Counted from the stretch's first letter, positions 24,156 through 38,385 are shown. The stretch: 64,000 bases of DNA from Rhizobium sp. Leaf453 (GCF_001425605.1 NZ_LMRG01000026.1:1-64000); one strand, 5' to 3'. The notes: generated from the letters alone by a model not told the origin. Numbers and translations: made by a program.

Positions 24156-25661
24156 TCAGAGTTTGCCGATATAGGCGTCCCACAGATGATTGCGGAAAAG
24201 CAGTCCGCTGTCGATTTCGCGTTTTCGAGCCGCGAAGGCAGCGGCACGCGGATAGGCGCGAGTGAACTGGTCGAGCGAGGCATGCGGCCGGTACGGCAGG
24301 TAGTAGGTGCCACCGATCGCCAAGACTCGCTCGATCAAGTCCCGCGTCATGCGCGCCATGTCCGCTTCGCCGCGCACTGTCTTTTCCTGCGAAAACAGCA
24401 TGACTGCCGCGATCCTGGGTTCGGTTGCATAGGCGAGAACACTGTCGCGATCGGTATCAACGAAACGCAGCGTGACATTCAGCAATTGCTGGAAGGATGC
24501 CGGGATCACCTCGCGGCAAGCCGCGACGAATTCGGCAAAGCGTGACGGCGCGACGAAATATTCATGCAGGATGTCGGTGCGCAGCGGATCCAGATCGTCG
24601 AGTGTGACAACGGGTTCGTTCATCAGGCTGTTGCGGGTCGCCTCGCCCGCGATCGCCGGTCCGACTGCGGTTTCGATCCACCATCGCCTGTGCTTCACCC
24701 AATCGGAGCCAACCTGCCGACGGAAGATTTCCCGCGATACCCGGCTGACAAAGCCGGAACCCGTGGCGGCCGGAAGTTCAGACTGGTCGGCGGCCGGACG
24801 ATACGAGATCAGCAAACCATCCTCGAAAAAACGATCGAGCGAGACATCCAAGCGGCCATAGGCCATCTGGATCGACGGGTCAGCGCCCAGCATGTCGATG
24901 AACCGTGTACCGAACTCGCTGCCAGGCACATGGTCGAAGCTGGGTTGAAGACGGCTGTTCGGCACCATGTCGAGTTCAAGTTCGGTGATCACCCCGAACA
25001 GTCCGTAGCCGCCCATGGCATGCTGGAACAGTTCCGTATTCTCATCCCGTGAACAGGTGACCAGCGTACCGTCCGCCAGCAGCATTTTCATCGATCGCAC
25101 CGTGCTGCCGCAACCGCTGAAACGGACCGGCCAGCCATGGGCATTGACGGAATAGGTACTCGCGACGCCGAAATCGTTGTTTGACTGCATGACAGCCGGC
25201 GAAAAGCCGATGGTATCGAGCTTCGTGATGACTGTCGACCAGCGCGTGCCGGCGGCAACGCGGTATGTTTTCGCAGCCGTATCGGCCTCCAGCCATTGCT
25301 GGTCGAGCGTCAGCACGGTGCCGTCCTTCGCAAGGCTCTGGCCGCCCATGGAGTGTCGCGCCGTGCTGGCAATGAATGGCTGTCCGGCGCTTCGTGCCTC
25401 CGCCATCATCGCCCGGATTGTCTCCACCGCGTCCTTCGCTGGATCGGCAGTGATGGTCATATGCCTAGCAACGGAGGTTGGCGACAATTCACTGGCGTCA
25501 TTCAGAAGGATTCCGCCGGCATTCGGCTTGATATCAGCTGGGAAAATCGGTCCGGACGCGCTTGTCGGCGCGAGCAATGTGCGGCCGGCATAGACGCCCA
25601 AACCTGCGGAGACTCCAGCCAGCAGGACGCGTCGTGTCAGCTTCCCCATTCCATCCCCCAT
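24156..25661 (-). CDS. FAD-linked oxidase (PCMH/VAO type), probably exported
   Basis: The protein has about 500 residues; ATGs at 25673, 25661 and 25649 are all possible, the last with GGGGGA upstream. The N-terminus has a twin-arginine-like signal (KLTRRVLLAGVSAGLG). The PCMH-type FAD domain shows ARHSMGGQS, a position where related oxidases link FAD through His, then TRWSTVITKLDTIGFSP and HAMGGYGLFGVITELELDM. The C-terminal half resembles the substrate domain of alditol/gulonolactone-type oxidases. It heads a four-gene operon with three membrane proteins. The substrate is unknown. Confidence 0.75.
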   Translation of the reverse strand: MGDGMGKLTRRVLLAGVSAGLGVYAGRTLLAPTSASGPIFPADIKPNAGGILLNDASELSPTSVARHMTITADPAKDAVETIRAMMAEARSAGQPFIASTARHSMGGQSLAKDGTVLTLDQQWLEADTAAKTYRVAAGTRWSTVITKLDTIGFSPAVMQSNNDFGVASTYSVNAHGWPVRFSGCGSTVRSMKMLLADGTLVTCSRDENTELFQHAMGGYGLFGVITELELDMVPNSRLQPSFDHVPGSEFGTRFIDMLGADPSIQMAYGRLDVSLDRFFEDGLLISYRPAADQSELPAATGSGFVSRVSREIFRRQVGSDWVKHRRWWIETAVGPAIAGEATRNSLMNEPVVTLDDLDPLRTDILHEYFVAPSRFAEFVAACREVIPASFQQLLNVTLRFVDTDRDSVLAYATEPRIAAVMLFSQEKTVRGEADMARMTRDLIERVLAIGGTYYLPYRPHASLDQFTRAYPRAAAFAARKREIDSGLLFRNHLWDAYIGKL

Positions 25662-25750
25662 GCGATCCGACATCCTCACAGGAATCAGAGGGTTGACGGC
25701 GCAGAGGTACCTTTAATTCACAGAATGCTAAATTCAACGGTGCGCATAAG

Positions 25751-25782
25751 AAAAAGCCGGGCGATGCAACCGCCCGGCTTTT
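25751..25782 (-). terminator. Rho-independent terminator after gyrA
   Basis: AAAGCCGGGCG and CGCCCGGCTTT form a strong stem with a short loop, followed on the minus strand by a U-run. It lies 20 bp past the gyrA stop. Confidence 0.88.
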
Positions 25783-25802
25783 CAGATGACGTTTCGAAAG
25801 TC

Positions 25803-28595
25803 CTATTCTTCCGTTTCGGCTGGTGGTTCCGTTGAAGCCTCGCCATCCGGCGAAGCAACGGCACCTGCGATCTCGTCTTCCTCGTCACTTTCCGGCTCGC
25901 TGATCCGCTCGACGGACACGACCTTTTCGTCCTTGGCCGTCGAGAAGATTGTTACGCCCTTGGTGGCGCGGCTGGCCAAGCGAATACCGCCGACAGGAAC
26001 ACGGATCAACTGGCCACCATCGGAGACGAGCATGATCTGGTCCTTGTCCTCGACGGGGAATGCCGCCACCAGCTCACCGATTTCGCCGGTCTTCGAGGTA
26101 TCGGTGGCACGGATGCCCTTGCCGCCGCGCCCGGAGGTCCGGAAATCATAGGTCGAGGACCGCTTGCCGAAGCCCTTGACGGAGACCGTCAGAACGAACT
26201 GTTCGCGCGCCTTCAGTTCCTCGTAGCGTTCGTTGGTGAGTTCGCCCTCTTCGGTAACCTCTTCGCCGACCAGCGCGATTTCCTCGTCCTCGCCGGTTGT
26301 TGCGCGACGTTCGGCAGCAGCGCGCTTCAGGTAGGCCGCACGCTCCCAGGGTTCCGCATCGACATGACTGACGATGGTCATCGAAATGATCCGATCGCCT
26401 TCGCCCATGGTGATCCCGCGAACACCGATCGAGTTGCGGCCGGCAAAGACGCGCACGTCATCGACGGAGAAGCGGATGCACTGACCAAGCGCCGTCGTCA
26501 AAAGGACGTCGTCATGCTCTGTGCAGGTTTCGACGGAGAGGATTTCATCGCCCTCTTCCTCCAGCTTCATGGCGATCTTGCCGTTGCGGTTGACCTGAAC
26601 GAAGTCCGACAGCTTGTTGCGCCGGACTGTGCCGCGCGTGGTCGAGAACATGACGTCGAGGTTTTCCCAGGTCGTCTCATCCTCGGGTAGCGGCATGATC
26701 GTGGTGATGCGTTCGCCGGGCTCCAGCGGCAGCAAGTTGATCAGGGCCTTGCCGCGCGATTGCGGCGTGCCGATCGGCAGGCGCCAGACCTTTTCCTTGT
26801 AAACGATACCGCGCGACGAGAAGAACAGCATCGGCGTATGCGTGTTGGCAACAAATAGCCGGGTAACAAAGTCCTCGTCCCGCGTCGCCATGCCGGAGCG
26901 ACCCTTGCCGCCACGGCGCTGGGCGCGATAGGTCGCCAGCGGCACGCGCTTGATATAGCCGAGATGCGACACGGTGATCACCATGTCTTCCTGGGCAATC
27001 AGATCCTCGTCGTCCATGTCCGGACCGCCTTCGACGATCTCGGTGCGGCGCGGCGTGCCGAATTCGTCGCGAACAGCGATCAACTCATCCTTGACGATGG
27101 TCATGATGCGGACGCGCGAGGACAGAATGTCGAGGTAATCCTTGATTTCGTCGCCGATCTTGTTGAGTTCGTCACCGATTTCGTCACGGCCAAGAGCCGT
27201 CAGACGAGCAAGACGCAGCTCGAGGATCGCCCGGGCCTGCTCTTCCGAGAGATTGTAGGTCAGGTCCTCGTTGATGCGGTGGCGCGGATCGTCGATCAGG
27301 CGGATCAGGCTTTCGACGTCGGATGCCGGCCAGCGGCGCGTCATCAACTGCTCGCGGGCCGTTGCTGGATCCGGGGCTTCGCGGATCAGCTTGATGATCT
27401 CGTCGATATTGGCAACGGCGATGGCAAGACCGACCAGGACATGCGCCCGGTCGCGCGCCTTGCGCAACAGATATTTCGTGCGGCGGCTGATGACGTCCTC
27501 GCGGAAGGCGACGAAAGCGCGCAGCATGTCGAGCAGGGTCATCTGCTCCGGCTTGCCGCCATTCAACGCCACCATGTTGCAGCCGAACGAGGTCTGTAGC
27601 GGCGTATAGCGGTAGAGCTGGTTGAGGATGACCTCGGCATTGGCATCGCGCTTCAACTCGATGACGACGCGGTAGCCCTGGCGGTCGGATTCGTCGCGCA
27701 GGTCGGAAATGCCCTCGATGCGCTTGTCCTTGACCAGTTCGGCCATCTTCTCGATCATCGTCGCCTTGTTCACCTGATAGGGAACCTCGGTAATGATGAT
27801 CTGCTCGCGATCGCCGCGCATCGGCTCGATGGTGGCACGGCCGCGCATGATGACGGAGCCGCGGCCCGTTTCATAGGCCGAGCGGATGCCGGAACGGCCG
27901 AGAATGAAAGCACCAGTCGGGAAGTCCGGACCGGGGATGATCTCCATCAGCTGCGGCAGTTCCAGCGCCGGTTCGTCGATCAGCGCGATGCAGCCGTTGA
28001 TGACTTCGATCAGATTGTGCGGCGGAATGTTGGTCGCCATGCCGACGGCAATACCGCCCGCGCCGTTGACCAGAAGGTTCGGGAACTTCGCGGGGACAAC
28101 GGCGGGTTCGCTCAGCGTGCCGTCGTAGTTGTCGCGGAAATCGACCGTTTCCTTGTCGAGATCGTCGAGCAGCGCATGCGCTGCCTTTTCCAGACGGCAT
28201 TCGGTGTAACGTTCGGCCGCCGGCGGATCGCCGTCGATCGAGCCGAAATTGCCTTGACCGTCGATCAGCGGCAGTCGCAACGACCAGGGCTGCGCCATGC
28301 GGGCAAGCGCGTCGTAGATCGCCGAATTGCCGTGCGGATGGTATTTACCCATCACGTCACCGGTGACGCGGGCGCACTTGACGTATTTCTTGTTCCAGTC
28401 GATGCCGAGTTCGCTCATCCCGAACAGGATGCGGCGATGCACCGGTTTCAGACCATCACGGACATCGGGAAGCGCGCGGCTGACGATAACGCTCATGGCG
28501 TAATCGAGATACGACCGCTGCATTTCCTCCATGATGGAAATAGGCTCGATGCCTGGTGGGTTCTTGCCGCCGCCGGGTGTGGTTTGTTCAGTCAA
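25803..28595 (-). CDS. gyrA: DNA gyrase subunit A
   Basis: The protein has 930 residues. The start is TTG 28595, set by an in-frame stop three codons upstream and by the conserved [12 protein letters not shown]-terminus of rhizobial GyrA. GyrA cuts and rejoins DNA in the A2B2 gyrase that introduces negative supercoils. The catalytic tyrosine is Tyr130 in AERYTECRL. The quinolone region reads HGNSAIYD, with Ser91 and Asp95 as in sensitive enzymes. The GyrA box (QRRGGKG) opens the C-terminal DNA-wrapping domain, which carries an acidic insert (near [12 protein letters not shown]) and an acidic tail that explain the extra length over E. coli GyrA (875 aa). Confidence 0.97.
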   Translation of the reverse strand: MTEQTTPGGGKNPPGIEPISIMEEMQRSYLDYAMSVIVSRALPDVRDGLKPVHRRILFGMSELGIDWNKKYVKCARVTGDVMGKYHPHGNSAIYDALARMAQPWSLRLPLIDGQGNFGSIDGDPPAAERYTECRLEKAAHALLDDLDKETVDFRDNYDGTLSEPAVVPAKFPNLLVNGAGGIAVGMATNIPPHNLIEVINGCIALIDEPALELPQLMEIIPGPDFPTGAFILGRSGIRSAYETGRGSVIMRGRATIEPMRGDREQIIITEVPYQVNKATMIEKMAELVKDKRIEGISDLRDESDRQGYRVVIELKRDANAEVILNQLYRYTPLQTSFGCNMVALNGGKPEQMTLLDMLRAFVAFREDVISRRTKYLLRKARDRAHVLVGLAIAVANIDEIIKLIREAPDPATAREQLMTRRWPASDVESLIRLIDDPRHRINEDLTYNLSEEQARAILELRLARLTALGRDEIGDELNKIGDEIKDYLDILSSRVRIMTIVKDELIAVRDEFGTPRRTEIVEGGPDMDDEDLIAQEDMVITVSHLGYIKRVPLATYRAQRRGGKGRSGMATRDEDFVTRLFVANTHTPMLFFSSRGIVYKEKVWRLPIGTPQSRGKALINLLPLEPGERITTIMPLPEDETTWENLDVMFSTTRGTVRRNKLSDFVQVNRNGKIAMKLEEEGDEILSVETCTEHDDVLLTTALGQCIRFSVDDVRVFAGRNSIGVRGITMGEGDRIISMTIVSHVDAEPWERAAYLKRAAAERRATTGEDEEIALVGEEVTEEGELTNERYEELKAREQFVLTVSVKGFGKRSSTYDFRTSGRGGKGIRATDTSKTGEIGELVAAFPVEDKDQIMLVSDGGQLIRVPVGGIRLASRATKGVTIFSTAKDEKVVSVERISEPESDEEDEIAGAVASPDGEASTEPPAETEE

Positions 28596-28829
28596 TTTCG
28601 ATCACGATCTTTGTTCAGAATCAGACAGATTTTTATAGCCGAATGCATGGTCGAGCGCCAATTTCGGGGCCGGGTTTTGAACAGCCTTTTAGGCTCATCG
28701 GCGCTTCCACAAGCATTTGCAAGGCAAAAGCGGCGGAACAGTGAAGCGCAGGCCTTTCAATACGGTCGGCAGTCGCCTAACAATCCATAAGACGGTCATC
28801 ATAAGCAAGGCCGCGAGGGGAAAGATGGC

Positions 28830-29462
28830 ATGGTTGATATCGACCTTCTGATCAACGCACTGACCACCATTCTGGTTACCATCGACCCTCCGGGCCTGGC
28901 GCCGATTTTTCTCAGTCTGACCGTCGGCATGAGCCGGCAGGAGCGCTTTCTGGTGGCGCGGCGCGGAACGCTGATCGCCTTCTTCATCCTCGCCGCCTTC
29001 GCTCTCTTCGGAAATGGCATCCTTAGCCTGCTCGGCATATCGATCGGCGCCTTCCGCATCGCCGGCGGCCTGCTGCTGTTCTGGATCGCGTTCGAGATGA
29101 TTTTCGAGAAGCGCAACGAGCGCAAGGAGAAGACTGGAGAGACCGCGGTCACTCGAGATCATATTCACAACATCGCAGTGTTTCCCCTGGCGCTGCCATT
29201 GATTGCCGGTCCTGGCGCGATCTCCGCCACGATCCTGCTGTCCGGATCCTTTTCCGCAACGATAGACCGGGCACAGCTGATCCTTGTGATTGCCCTGTGT
29301 CTTGCCGTCCTGTTTGCCGCACTTGTCATCGCTGAACGCATCGACCGGTTCCTGGGCGTTACCGGCCGCGCCATCCTGACTCGTCTGCTGGGTGTCATCC
29401 TCGCCGCCCTGGCCGTGCAGTTCGTCGTCGATGGCATCAAGTCGGCCATGGCAACCTCATGA
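28830..29462 (+). CDS. MarC-family integral membrane protein
   Basis: This 210-residue protein has about six membrane helices and begins LINALTTILVTIDPPGLAPIFLSL, the MarC/UPF0056 signature. The second repeat has FPLALPLIAGPGAISATILL. Family members are inner-membrane proteins of unclear transport role, once linked wrongly to multiple antibiotic resistance. It is a single gene between gyrA (divergent) and ssb (convergent). Confidence 0.92.
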   Translation: MVDIDLLINALTTILVTIDPPGLAPIFLSLTVGMSRQERFLVARRGTLIAFFILAAFALFGNGILSLLGISIGAFRIAGGLLLFWIAFEMIFEKRNERKEKTGETAVTRDHIHNIAVFPLALPLIAGPGAISATILLSGSFSATIDRAQLILVIALCLAVLFAALVIAERIDRFLGVTGRAILTRLLGVILAALAVQFVVDGIKSAMATS

Positions 29463-29487
29463 TCGGAAAGTCGTGGTCGCCAAAATA

Positions 29488-29514
29488 GAAAAGGCCCGGT
29501 TCCCCGAGCCTTTT
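29488..29514. terminator. Bidirectional terminator between marC-family gene and ssb
   Basis: AAAAGGCcCGG and CCGaGCCTTTT form a stem around a TTCC loop. The flanking A and T runs would allow it to end both the plus-strand gene and ssb on the minus strand. Confidence 0.8.
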
Positions 29515-29533
29515 GCACCTGACCACAGCCGGT

Positions 29534-30067
29534 TCAGAACGGAATATCGTCATCCATGTCGCGCGAAAAGTTTCCACCGCCGCTGCCGCTACCACCACCG
29601 GCCCGGCCCGACGGAGCCGAAGACGGACGGTCGTAATCGTCGCCATAACCGCCGCCCATATTGCCACCGCCATAATCGGAGCCGCCACGACCGCCACCTG
29701 CGCCCTGGCCATCACCGCGGCCGCCGAGCATGGTCAGCGTCGAGTTGAAGCCCTGCAGCACGACTTCCGTCGAGTAGCGGTCCTGACCGCTCTGATCCTG
29801 CCACTTGCGGGTCTGCAACTGGCCTTCGACATAGACGGTCGAGCCCTTCTTCAGATATTGTTCGGCAACCTTGCAAAGACCTTCATTGAAGATCACCACA
29901 GTGTGCCATTCCGTCTTTTCCTTGCGTTCGCCGGAATTGCGATCGCGCCAAGTCTCGGATGTTGCAATACGGAGGTTCGCAATCGGACGGCCGTCCTGCG
30001 TGCGCCGGATTTCCGGGTCCGCCCCGAGGTTCCCGATCAAAATCACCTTGTTGACGCTACCAGCCAT
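29534..30067 (-). CDS. ssb: Single-stranded DNA-binding protein
   Basis: The protein has 177 residues. The N-terminal OB fold ([42 protein letters not shown]) is followed by a Gly-rich flexible linker and the acidic tip DDDIPF that recruits repair and replication partners. It coats single-stranded DNA as a tetramer. It is divergent from uvrA, and the gap between them holds an SOS box, as in other bacteria where uvrA and ssb share LexA control. Confidence 0.97.
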   Translation of the reverse strand: MAGSVNKVILIGNLGADPEIRRTQDGRPIANLRIATSETWRDRNSGERKEKTEWHTVVIFNEGLCKVAEQYLKKGSTVYVEGQLQTRKWQDQSGQDRYSTEVVLQGFNSTLTMLGGRGDGQGAGGGRGGSDYGGGNMGGGYGDDYDRPSSAPSGRAGGGSGSGGGNFSRDMDDDIPF

Positions 30068-30196
30068 CTCGCTTCTTCCCGTTATCCGTCCGGCAGTGCA
30101 TCCGGACCATCAAATTCAGAGCGGGCATCTTAACGGCTTGAGCCCACCGTTACGCCCCGCCTCGATGAACAATCCACAGTTCAATTGCGATATTCG

Positions 30197-30211
30197 TTCT
30201 TTATTTGTTCT
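30197..30211. promoter_or_regulatory. Alphaproteobacterial LexA (SOS) box
   Basis: GTTC-TTTATTT-GTTC matches the GTTC-N7-GTTC operator of alphaproteobacterial LexA. It lies 123 bp upstream of uvrA and 130 bp upstream of ssb, so either or both could be LexA-repressed. Confidence 0.8.
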
Positions 30212-30333
30212 AATAAATCCCTATTATCCTGTCAACCGACTCGGAAAGCGACCTGTTTTTCGCCATATGCCTCGACATGGGCTCCGGCGTCCTTAAATAG
30301 GGGCTTTCCACTGCAGATCAAAAGCTGGGCACG

Positions 30334-33255
<2,922 letters not shown>

Positions 33256-33258
33256 CGC

Positions 33259-33882
33259 ATGATCCTGATCGGCCAATACGACTCGTCCTATTTGCGCCGT
33301 GTCGGCATCGCTCTGCGGCTCTATGGCCTGGCCTTCGAGCACCGGCCCTGGTCGGTGTTCAGCGATGGTGACAAGGTGCAGGCGGTCAACCCGCTGATGC
33401 GGGTGCCGACGCTGCTGCTCGACGATGGCGAGGTGGTGGCCGACAGCAATTCGATCCTCGATTTCCTTGATGGCCTGATGCCGGCGGACAAGCGGCTTTT
33501 GCCGCAGTCCGGACATGAGCGGCGGCAGATACTGAAGATCATGACCTTTGCCACCGGCTTTGCCGACAAGGGTGTCAGCCTGTTCTATGAACTGCATCTG
33601 CATGGGACGCCCTCGGACTATTTTGTCGAGCGTTGCAGGTCGCAGATGCTGACAGTTCTCTCTGCTTTGGAAGCAGAGCGGGCGGCAAGACCGGGAGAAT
33701 ACTGGTTCGGACGCATCACCCACGCGGATATCGCTGTTGCCTGTGCCTGGCGGCATATGAGCGAGGCACATCCCGGTCTCATCGATCCCGCCGCTTATCC
33801 AGCGCTCGCAGCCCATTGTGCCCGCATGGAGGCGCTGCCTGTCTTCGTGGAAATTTCACAACCCTTCATCGCGCCGGCGTGA
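33259..33882 (+). CDS. Glutathione S-transferase family protein
   Basis: This 207-residue protein has a thioredoxin-like N-terminal domain (residues 1-75; YDSSYLRRVGIALRLYGLAF, then RVPTLLLDDGEVVADSNSILDFLD, which holds the cis-Pro and the glutathione-contacting Asp-Ser) and an all-helical C-terminal domain. It is cytoplasmic, and the second substrate is unknown. It begins three bases after uvrA, and a DUF72 gene follows 36 nt later. Confidence 0.88.
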   Translation: MILIGQYDSSYLRRVGIALRLYGLAFEHRPWSVFSDGDKVQAVNPLMRVPTLLLDDGEVVADSNSILDFLDGLMPADKRLLPQSGHERRQILKIMTFATGFADKGVSLFYELHLHGTPSDYFVERCRSQMLTVLSALEAERAARPGEYWFGRITHADIAVACAWRHMSEAHPGLIDPAAYPALAAHCARMEALPVFVEISQPFIAPA

Positions 33883-33918
33883 AACGCGCCGCCATCTTGT
33901 CTGTCGAGGAGAACTGAC

Positions 33919-34722
33919 ATGAGCACATCCGGCACTATCCGTTGCGGCATTGGCGGCTGGACCTTCGATCCCTGGGAGGGAACGTTCTATCCCGACACGC
34001 TGGCGAAGAAGCGACAGCTCGAATATGCCAGCAGCCAGTTGAAGGTCATAGAGGTCAACGGCACCTATTACGGCTCGCAAAAGCCGGAGACCTTTGCCAA
34101 ATGGGCCTCGGAAGTGCCAGATGGTTTCGTCTTTTCGCTCAAGGCCAGCCGGTTTGCGACCAACAAGAAGGTGCTGGCGGATGCCGGGGATTCGATCGAG
34201 AAATTCCTCGGCCAGGGCTTGAGCGAACTCGGTGATCATCTCGGACCGATCCTCTGGCAGTTCATGCCAACCAAGAAGTTCGATGCCGATGATTTCGGCG
34301 CCTTCCTTGCTCTTCTGCCGGAAAAGCAGGATGGGCTGACGCTGCGCCATGTCGTCGAGGTGCGCCACGATTCCTTCCGCACACCGGAATTTGCGGCCCT
34401 GCTCGCCAAGCACAAGGTCGCCGTCGTCTGCGCCGATCATTTCGAATATCCGATGATCGCCGATGTCACCGGCGATTTCGTTTATGCACGTCTTCAGACC
34501 GGTAGCGACGATGTCGAGACCTGCTACGACGAAAAACGCCTCAATCTTTGGGCGGATCGGCTGAAAACCTGGGCTAAGGGTGGCGACGTCGCCGAACTCG
34601 ACCATGCCGACCCGAGCCGCGAGCCGGAGAAGAAGACGCGCGACGTCTTTGCCTTCTTCATCACCGAGGGCAAGGTCAACGCGCCGAATGGCGCGCGCGC
34701 TCTGCAGAAACGGGTGGATTGA
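33919..34722 (+). CDS. DUF72 (YecE-like) protein
   Basis: The protein has 267 residues. It starts with IRCGIGGWTFDPWEGTFYPD and contains FSLKASRF, ILWQFMPTKKF and VEVRHDSFRTPEF, the conserved blocks of the TIM-barrel DUF72/COG1801 family. The biochemical role of the family is unknown. It is downstream of uvrA and a GST gene on the same strand and ends exactly where the convergent nnrD/nnrE gene ends. Confidence 0.9.
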   Translation: MSTSGTIRCGIGGWTFDPWEGTFYPDTLAKKRQLEYASSQLKVIEVNGTYYGSQKPETFAKWASEVPDGFVFSLKASRFATNKKVLADAGDSIEKFLGQGLSELGDHLGPILWQFMPTKKFDADDFGAFLALLPEKQDGLTLRHVVEVRHDSFRTPEFAALLAKHKVAVVCADHFEYPMIADVTGDFVYARLQTGSDDVETCYDEKRLNLWADRLKTWAKGGDVAELDHADPSREPEKKTRDVFAFFITEGKVNAPNGARALQKRVD

Positions 34723-36201
34723 TCAGGCCGGTAGCGGTTCGATTGCCGCGGCCAGCTCTTCCGCCGTCAGCCCCTCGCCGGCTTTCGCTCCCGCCCGGCC
34801 GTGGCGCCAGACACCGGCGGCCGCGGCCTCGAAGGCCGGCATGCCCTGCGCCAGATGCGCACCGATAATGCCGCACAGCGTATCGCCGGACCCGGCCGTC
34901 GCCAGCCAAGGCGGCGCATTGGTGTTGATTGCGGCGCGGCCATCCGGCGCCGCTATCACCGTGTCTGCGCCCTTATAGACGATAACGCCATGGCTGCGCC
35001 GCGCCGCCATCAGCGCCCGATCGACTTTTGACAAGGTTTCGCTACTCTCGATATCCGGAAACAGCCGCGCAAATTCGCCTTCATGCGGCGTCATGACAAG
35101 GCGCGTCGGTCCCGTCGCGAAGGCGGTAAACAAGGGTGACGGGTCATCCTTGAAGGCCGTGATGCCATCAGCGTCGAGCACCACGGATCGATCGCGCAGG
35201 AGTGCCAGATACTGGCGGGCTTTTTCCAGGTCGCCGAAAGCGGGGCCGAGCACGAAGGCACCGATACGCCTGTCTTCCAGCCAGATCTTGAGATCGGAGG
35301 CATCTTCTATATGCCTGAGCATTACAGCGGTCAGGTGAGAAGAATTGGCAGCAAGCGCTGCGGCGCTGGAGGCCAGTGTCACCAGCCCGGCGCCCGCCTT
35401 CAGGCCTGCTGCGGCCGAGAGCCGCGCGGCGCCGGTCGCCAAAGCCCCGCCTGAGAAAACCGCCAGGTGACCACGGGTGAACTTATGTGCCGAGGGATCG
35501 AGAACATGAGAAAACCCGGCCCATAGATGCGGCCCATTTTCGATCAGACCGCTCGAATGGCTGCGAAGGATACGCGTCGGAATGCCAATATCCACGACCT
35601 CCAGATCGCCGCAGAGTGCCCTTCCCGGCAGCAACAGATGGCCCGGCTTGCGGGCCATGAAGGTCACGGTGCGGCTGGCACGGAAACTCTCCCCTAGAAC
35701 CTGCCCCGTCCGCCCATCGACGCCGGATGGCAAATCGACCGCGATGACGGGAACGCCCCTGGCCTCGATTGTCTGCATCAGCATTGCGACGTCCGTGGGA
35801 ACCGGACGCGTCAAACCGGCGCCAAAAAACGCGTCGATGACGACGTCACCGGCACGCGGCCTGTAGACACCAAGCGGGTCGACGTCGCCGGACCAGAGTC
35901 TGAATGCACGAGCCGCATCCCCTTGCAGTGCCGTGTTGTCGCCCAACGCGTAAACGGCAACATCGCAGCCACTGTTGCAAAGAGCCGTCGCAGCGACATA
36001 ACCATCACCGCCATTGTTGCCGGGGCCGCAAAGCACAACGAACCGCAAGGCGCCCGGATAATGCCGCAACGCGGCGGCGGACACGGCTGTACCAGCGGCC
36101 ATCATCAGGGCGAAACTGTCGATGCCGGACCGCGCCGCATCACTGTCAATGTCAGCCATTTCCCGGGGTGTGATGATGGAATGATGTCGATCGAAGCGCA
36201 T
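34723..36201 (-). CDS. Bifunctional NAD(P)HX epimerase/dehydratase
   Basis: This 492-residue protein repairs hydrated NADH and NADPH. Residues 1-210 are the YjeF_N epimerase (NnrE) with CGPGNNGGDGYVAA. Residues about 225-490 are the ADP-dependent dehydratase (NnrD) with MTPHEGEFARLFP, YKGADTVIAAPDG and GSGDTLCGIIGAHLAQG. The start at 36201 keeps the ITPREMADID N-terminal block. It faces away from glnB. Confidence 0.93.
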   Translation of the reverse strand: MRFDRHHSIITPREMADIDSDAARSGIDSFALMMAAGTAVSAAALRHYPGALRFVVLCGPGNNGGDGYVAATALCNSGCDVAVYALGDNTALQGDAARAFRLWSGDVDPLGVYRPRAGDVVIDAFFGAGLTRPVPTDVAMLMQTIEARGVPVIAVDLPSGVDGRTGQVLGESFRASRTVTFMARKPGHLLLPGRALCGDLEVVDIGIPTRILRSHSSGLIENGPHLWAGFSHVLDPSAHKFTRGHLAVFSGGALATGAARLSAAAGLKAGAGLVTLASSAAALAANSSHLTAVMLRHIEDASDLKIWLEDRRIGAFVLGPAFGDLEKARQYLALLRDRSVVLDADGITAFKDDPSPLFTAFATGPTRLVMTPHEGEFARLFPDIESSETLSKVDRALMAARRSHGVIVYKGADTVIAAPDGRAAINTNAPPWLATAGSGDTLCGIIGAHLAQGMPAFEAAAAGVWRHGRAGAKAGEGLTAEELAAAIEPLPA

Positions 36202-36285
36202 GTCTCAAGATGCCCCGCAGCTTCCCGGGCCACAAGCCCAAAACAGAAGCGAATGTTGTATGTTTTTTATGCATTTGCACATATT

Positions 36286-36330
36286 TGTCGCTCAATTATC
36301 ATGCTTAATGAACTCCTACGTTGAGCGACA
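36286..36330. repeat. 10-bp inverted repeat in the glnB upstream region
   Basis: TGTCGCTCAA (36286-36295) and TTGAGCGACA (36321-36330) are perfect inverted arms 25 bp apart in the AT-rich 336-bp gap between nnrD/nnrE and glnB. They could be a regulator site or form an RNA hairpin. They do not match the NtrC consensus I know. Apart from these arms and the sigma-54 element the gap holds nothing I can name. Confidence 0.6.
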
Positions 36331-36366
36331 TGCGGACAACTGCGATCAGCGCAGAAAATTTCATAA

Positions 36367-36876
<510 letters not shown>

Positions 36877-36935
36877 TCCGCCTGGCCGCCAGGTCCGGGC
36901 ATACCTCGTCATCTCAAAAGAGGGACTTTCAAAAA

Positions 36936-38345
36936 ATGACGACTGCAAACGATATCCTCAAACAGATCCGGGAAAACGACGTCAAGTTCGTCGATCTGCG
37001 CTTCACCGACCCGAAGGGCAAGCTGCATCACGTCACGATGGACGTTGGTGTTGTCGACGAAGATATGTTCGCCGATGGCGTCATGTTCGACGGCTCGTCG
37101 ATCGGCGGCTGGAAGGCGATCAACGAATCCGACATGGTGCTGATGCCCGACACGGCGACCGTGCACATGGACCCGTTCTTCGCCCAGTCCACGATGGTCA
37201 TCGTCTGCGACATCCTCGATCCGGTATCCGGCGAAGCCTACAACCGCGACCCGCGCGGCACGGCCAAGAAGGCCGAGGCCTACCTCAAGGCGTCCGGCAT
37301 CGGCGACACCGTTTATGCCGGCCCGGAACCGGAATTCTTCGTCTTCGACGACGTCAAGTACAAGGCCGACCCGTACAATACGGGCTTCAAGCTGGATTCG
37401 TCGGAATTGCCATCGAACGACGATACCGATTACGAGACCGGCAACCTCGGCCATCGTCCGCGCGTCAAGGGCGGCTATTTCCCGGTTCCGCCGGTCGACA
37501 GCTGCCAGGACATGCGTTCCGAAATGCTGACGGTGCTTACCGAAATGGGCGTCACCGTCGAGAAGCAGCACCATGAGGTTGCGGCCGCCCAGCACGAACT
37601 CGGTGTCAAGTTCGACACGCTGGTTCGCAGCGCCGACAAGGTTCAGATCTACAAGTACGTCGTGCACCAGGTCGCCAATGCCTATGGCAAGACGGCAACT
37701 TTCATGCCGAAGCCGATCTTCGGCGACAACGGTTCGGGCATGCACGTGCATCTCTCGATCTGGAAAGACTCCAAGCCGCAGTTCGCAGGCGACGAATATG
37801 CCGGCCTGTCCGAGACGTGCCTTTATTTCATCGGGGGCATCATCAAGCATGCCAAGGCGATCAACGCCTTCACCAACCCGACGACGAACTCCTACAAGCG
37901 TCTCGTTCCGGGCTATGAAGCACCGGTCCTGCTCGCCTACTCGGCCCGTAACCGCTCTGCATCGTGCCGCATTCCGTTCGGCACGGGTCCGAAGTCGAAG
38001 CGTGTCGAAATCCGCTTCCCCGATCCGCTCGGCAACCCGTATCTCGGCTTTGCTGCGATGCTGATGGCCGGCCTCGACGGCATCAAGAACAAGATCCATC
38101 CCGGCAAGGCCATGGACAAGGATCTCTACGACCTACCGCCGAAGGAACTGAAGAAGATCCCGACGGTCTCCGGATCGCTGCGCGAAGCACTCGAAAACCT
38201 CGATCGGGATCGCAAGTTTCTCACCGCCGGCGGCGTGTTCGACGACGATCAGATCGATGCCTATATCGAACTGAAGATGATCGAAGTCATGCGCTATGAA
38301 ATGACCCCGCATCCGGTCGAATTCGACATGTACTACTCGGCCTGA
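36936..38345 (+). CDS. glnA: Glutamine synthetase type I
   Basis: The protein has 469 residues. It makes glutamine from glutamate, ammonia and ATP as a dodecamer. Visible blocks are [10 protein letters not shown], the metal-site [18 protein letters not shown] and [10 protein letters not shown]. The adenylylation tyrosine is Tyr398 in KDLYDLPP, so activity is likely controlled by GlnE under PII. It lies directly after glnB and ends at a strong terminator. Confidence 0.97.
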   Translation: MTTANDILKQIRENDVKFVDLRFTDPKGKLHHVTMDVGVVDEDMFADGVMFDGSSIGGWKAINESDMVLMPDTATVHMDPFFAQSTMVIVCDILDPVSGEAYNRDPRGTAKKAEAYLKASGIGDTVYAGPEPEFFVFDDVKYKADPYNTGFKLDSSELPSNDDTDYETGNLGHRPRVKGGYFPVPPVDSCQDMRSEMLTVLTEMGVTVEKQHHEVAAAQHELGVKFDTLVRSADKVQIYKYVVHQVANAYGKTATFMPKPIFGDNGSGMHVHLSIWKDSKPQFAGDEYAGLSETCLYFIGGIIKHAKAINAFTNPTTNSYKRLVPGYEAPVLLAYSARNRSASCRIPFGTGPKSKRVEIRFPDPLGNPYLGFAAMLMAGLDGIKNKIHPGKAMDKDLYDLPPKELKKIPTVSGSLREALENLDRDRKFLTAGGVFDDDQIDAYIELKMIEVMRYEMTPHPVEFDMYYSA

Positions 38346-38385
38346 TCGGCCATGGCGGGTCTCTCAAAGCCCGCCACATCACAAG

